The notes under the pieces were generated by a model. It saw only the letters and a program-made list of their open reading frames with translations. It did not search any database and was not told where the DNA came from. This document shows, in pieces, positions 62,931-64,000 of a stretch of 64,000 bases of DNA. The stretch is from Rhizobium sp. SEMIA4064 (GTDB taxonomy: Bacteria; Pseudomonadota; Alphaproteobacteria; Rhizobiales; Rhizobiaceae). How positions within the stretch are numbered: the stretch's first letter is position 1; every line of letters begins with the position of its first letter. Both the position numbers and the translations under genes were made by a program. Location of the stretch: positions 1 through 64,000 of the forward strand of contig NZ_PYJN01000010.1 of the NCBI RefSeq assembly GCF_003025035.1, given 5' to 3'.

Positions 62931-63713
62931 ATGATGGCCAGCAGACATCAGGACGGCAGCGCAGGTGACGCGAACTACGGCGTGATCGGCACGAATTACG
63001 CAAAATATCGCCAGCCGGATCCGCATATTGCGGCGTTCATCCAGGCCGCCTTGGGCGATGCCCGCAGCGTCCTCAATGTCGGTGCTGGCGCCGGCTCCTA
63101 TGAGCCCGTTGATCGCGCGGTGACGGCGGTTGAGCCGTCTGCATCGATGCGGGCGCAGCGGCCGGTGCATCTGCCTGCAGCCATTGACGCCACTGGCGAG
63201 AAGCTTCCCTTTGCTGATGGCAGTTTCGATGCCTGCATGGCGACATTCACCGTGCATCAGTGGTCCGATCTGGCGGCAGGGCTTGCTGAGATGCGGCGGG
63301 TGACGCGCGGTCCCGTCCTGATCCTCACCGCCGATCCGGACGAACTCGATCGCTTCTGGCTCGTTGACTATGCGCCGGAAGTGATCGCGGTGGAGGCACG
63401 CCGCTACCCGCAGATAGCGACCATCAGCGAGGGGTTGGGAGGCAATGCCAAAGTCATTCCGGTGCCGATCCCGCTCCATTGCACGGACGGTTTCGGCGAG
63501 GCCTATTACGGGCGCCCGGAACGCCTGCTGGAGCCGGGTGCCCGTCTCGCCAACTCGGCCTGGAGTTTCGTCGATGCTTCGATCGGCGACCGCTTCGCCT
63601 TCGATCTCGGACGCGATCTCAAGGACGGTACATGGGATGCCAAATACGGGCATCTGCGTGCGCAGCCGGAATTCGAGGGATCGCTAAAACTGATTGTCGG
63701 TAGGCGATCCTGA
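62931..63713 (+). CDS. Class I SAM-dependent methyltransferase
   Basis: 260 residues from ATG 62931; ATG 62934 is next to it and GAGG precedes both. Motif I is SVLNVGAGAGSYEP near 48, motif II VTAVEPSASM near 67, motif III LPFADGSFDACMATFTVHQWSDLAAGLAEMRRVTRGPVLIL near 92-135; this is the UbiE/Methyltransf_11 pattern. The C-terminal part specific for substrate is not recognised. Divergent from the LysR gene, probably its target. Confidence 0.88.
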   Translation: MMASRHQDGSAGDANYGVIGTNYAKYRQPDPHIAAFIQAALGDARSVLNVGAGAGSYEPVDRAVTAVEPSASMRAQRPVHLPAAIDATGEKLPFADGSFDACMATFTVHQWSDLAAGLAEMRRVTRGPVLILTADPDELDRFWLVDYAPEVIAVEARRYPQIATISEGLGGNAKVIPVPIPLHCTDGFGEAYYGRPERLLEPGARLANSAWSFVDASIGDRFAFDLGRDLKDGTWDAKYGHLRAQPEFEGSLKLIVGRRS

Positions 63714-63772
63714 AACGGAGGAGGAGGCTTGTCCTGAGGCGCCTGGTGAGGGCAAGCTTGAAAGCGACCGGT

Positions 63773-63804
63773 GGTCGTTCACCAATGTATATCGGTGAAC
63801 GACC
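63773..63804. terminator. Hairpin between convergent methyltransferase and DAHP synthase genes
   Basis: Perfect 11-bp arms GGTCGTTCACC/GGTGAACGACC around a 10-nt loop. No T-run on either strand, so bidirectional termination is possible but unproven. Confidence 0.5.
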
Positions 63805-63819
63805 CCTTGATCGGAAATG

Positions 63820-64000
63820 CTATTGGCGGGCCATCCGCCGCCGTGTTTGTGCGGCTCGGGCCAGTTCCTCCAGCGTGCGGACGGACGTTGGCCAATCAAT
63901 GCAGCCGTCGGTGATGCTTTGGCCATAGACCAGCGCTTTACCGGGCACCAGATCCTGGCGGCCGCCGACGATATTGCTCTCCATCATCATGCCTTTGATG
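63820..64000 (-). CDS. Class I 3-deoxy-7-phosphoheptulonate synthase, C-terminal end
   Basis: The last 59 codons of a gene that enters from beyond the window edge. The sequence [12 protein letters not shown], then [12 protein letters not shown], then [13 protein letters not shown], is the C-terminal signature of AroF/AroG/AroH enzymes, in which the Glu and Asp coordinate the metal. It starts aromatic amino acid synthesis by condensing PEP and erythrose-4-phosphate. Which feedback type it is cannot be told. Rhizobia often also have a class II enzyme, so this may be a second isozyme. Confidence 0.9.
   Translation of the reverse strand, partial: IKGMMMESNIVGGRQDLVPGKALVYGQSITDGCIDWPTSVRTLEELARAAQTRRRMARQ

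Overview
The window is a stretch of chromosome from an alphaproteobacterium of the Rhizobiales, most probably Rhizobium in the strict sense. The evidence is a CcrM-type GANTC methyltransferase with a C-terminal RAMA domain, an aa3 oxidase cluster ordered ctaC-ctaD-ctaB-coxF-ctaG-ctaE, a ChoK-type homoserine kinase (ThrB), an IalB-family protein, a short second FtsZ, a bacterial SMC next to DsbA, DUF721 and MutY, and palindromic intergenic repeats of the rhizobial kind. Codon use is GC-rich, so many long antisense frames are open but not genes. Layout, 1-13.7 kb: the end of a SPOR-domain D,D-carboxypeptidase, a MazG-like pyrophosphohydrolase, tldD and ialB are followed by the cytochrome oxidase cluster. 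That cluster includes the 46-residue coxF. An opposite-strand phosphotransferase-like gene interrupts it before DUF983 and SURF1. Then come ispH, thrB and rnhA. Layout, 13.8-24.7 kb: a more mixed zone with an arylsulfatase, a Dabb protein, a GNAT-MarR pair with a perfect 20-bp palindrome upstream, a zinc-type ABC transporter (Azt/Znu-like) behind a Zur-like dyad, a parDE module, a peroxiredoxin, a DsbD-alpha-like protein, AlgH, CsbD and a zinc metallopeptidase. Layout, 24.8-39.2 kb, mostly on the minus strand: an EAL/degenerate-GGDEF membrane regulator, GNAT, an M16 peptidase and thrC form one overlapping operon. They are followed by small lipoprotein and membrane genes, HAD phosphatases, MarR and ArsR regulators, a NIPSNAP-monooxygenase pair, ccrM with a CtrA-like site, and mutY. 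Layout, 39.3-53.5 kb: two tiny membrane proteins, DUF721, a relBE module, dsbA, smc, a TlyC-like CBS protein, a higBA locus whose toxin gene is frameshifted, ppdK, and several conserved hypotheticals. Layout, 53.7-58.9 kb: an accessory segment between tRNA-Gln(TTG) and tRNA-Pro(CGG). It holds a GIY-YIG nuclease with a small membrane protein, and ftsZ2 flanked by an intact lipoprotein gene and a decayed second copy of the same gene. After tRNA-Pro come a complete IS200/IS605-type element and two consecutive candidate small-RNA genes, each with its own sigma70-like promoter and terminator hairpin. Layout, 58.9-64 kb: a pentapeptide-repeat protein, a methionine sulfoxide repair cluster (free-Met-R-sulfoxide reductase, msrB, msrA), DUF6314, a LysR regulator, a methyltransferase, and the C-terminus of a class I DAHP synthase. 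The strongest candidates for undescribed biology are the tandem small-RNA locus at 58.4-58.7 kb and the ftsZ2 segment flanked by duplicated sequence. All calls are from reading the sequence; no database search was run.
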